In this document: positions 63,909-64,000 of the stretch, in pieces
Layout: the number at the start of each line of letters is the position of its first letter
Position numbering within the stretch: position 1 is the first letter of the stretch
Origin: Paenibacillus flagellatus
GTDB lineage: Bacteria > Bacillota > Bacilli > Paenibacillales > NBRC-103111
Direction: 5' to 3'
DNA: 64,000 nucleotides
Assembly (NCBI RefSeq): GCF_003217775.1
Contig: NZ_QJVJ01000005.1
Span: 62,001-126,000 of the forward strand
Translations under genes and position numbers: made by a program
Notes under the pieces: generated by a model
Told to the model about the DNA's origin: nothing
Database searches by the model: none
The model's input: the letters and a program-made list of their open reading frames with translations, nothing else

Positions 63909-64000
63909 CTATTCCGACTGCGGATTCGATCGTTCCGGATTCGGCCGCTCCGAATTCGGCCGCTGCTGATGGCGGTCCGCGATGCTCAGCTTGTTGCGGA
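63909..64000 (-). CDS. C-terminal tail of an unidentified gene (partial)
   Basis: About 30 codons open to the right edge end RNKLSIADRHQQ, then a Pro/Asn/Glu/Arg repeat-like tail (RPNSERPNPERSNPQSE). Same strand and 32 bases upstream of the SDR gene, so probably same operon. Too little to name. Confidence 0.5.
   Translation of the reverse strand, partial: RNKLSIADRHQQRPNSERPNPERSNPQSE

Overview
The window looks like chromosomal DNA of a high-GC Paenibacillaceae member (Paenibacillus/Cohnella type). The signs are AGGAGG-type ribosome sites, GTG and TTG starts, two membrane-bound AraC regulators of the YesN type, two LplB/LplC/lipoprotein sugar ABC importers with no ATPase of their own (they would share one MsmX-like ATPase), and CIRCE, LexA and Zur-type operators of Bacillota form. 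No rRNA, tRNA, CRISPR array or complete mobile element was seen. All names rest on reading motifs and family resemblance; no database search was possible.

Layout. 1-641: start of rpiA (cut by the edge). 0.8-6.8 kb: sugar ABC importer (permeases, lipoprotein) with a divergent YesN-type regulator. 6.9-11.1 kb: a broken gene, a creatininase-family amidohydrolase and small housekeeping or accessory genes (two methyltransferases, a nucleotidyltransferase, DUF2164). 11.2-21.1 kb: polysaccharide locus with YesN regulator, LplB, LplC, lipoprotein, alpha/beta esterase and a secreted PL8 lyase, which fits uptake and breakdown of a uronic-acid polymer. 21.2-25.3 kb: a run of decayed genes, then a minus-strand set with a tautomerase, a phosphatase, two Nudix hydrolases, a FosB-like thiol transferase and an orphan isoprenyl transferase. 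26.1-29.4 kb: a three-gene glycan operon (nucleotidyltransferase, GT4, six-hairpin glycosidase-like protein). 30.1-32.6 kb: groES-groEL and a small partner. The glycan operon and groESL are divergent, and each has its own CIRCE heat-shock operator.

32.7-39.1 kb: a six-gene metal-uptake operon in the order substrate-binding protein, two permeases, two ATPases and an MFS exporter. This is the Cnt (staphylopine/bacillopaline) order, behind a Zur-like palindrome placed on a strong promoter, but no metallophore biosynthesis genes are next to it. 39.1-43.5 kb: small proteins, an integrase stump, arsB, a YqeK-like HD protein and queC. 43.5-47.6 kb: FecB/FecCD-type uptake genes without an ATPase, a NarL-type two-component pair and a wrecked cytochrome c gene. 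47.8-52.6 kb: sugar-acid catabolism (SDR, zinc dehydrogenase, galactonate-dehydratase-like enolase) with two GntR regulators. 52.7-55.6 kb: an SOS module (small WYL-like protein, Y-family polymerase, YolD-like protein) behind two LexA boxes, divergent from an SRAP protein. 55.7-64 kb: a second uronate-polysaccharide operon with SDR, two heparinase II/III-family lyases, a lipoprotein and a GH88 unsaturated uronyl hydrolase.

The carbohydrate parts fit one scheme. Lyases (PL8, heparinase II/III) cut uronic-acid polymers, lipoproteins and permeases bring in oligomers, GH88 removes the unsaturated uronyl end, and dehydrogenases and dehydratases feed central metabolism.
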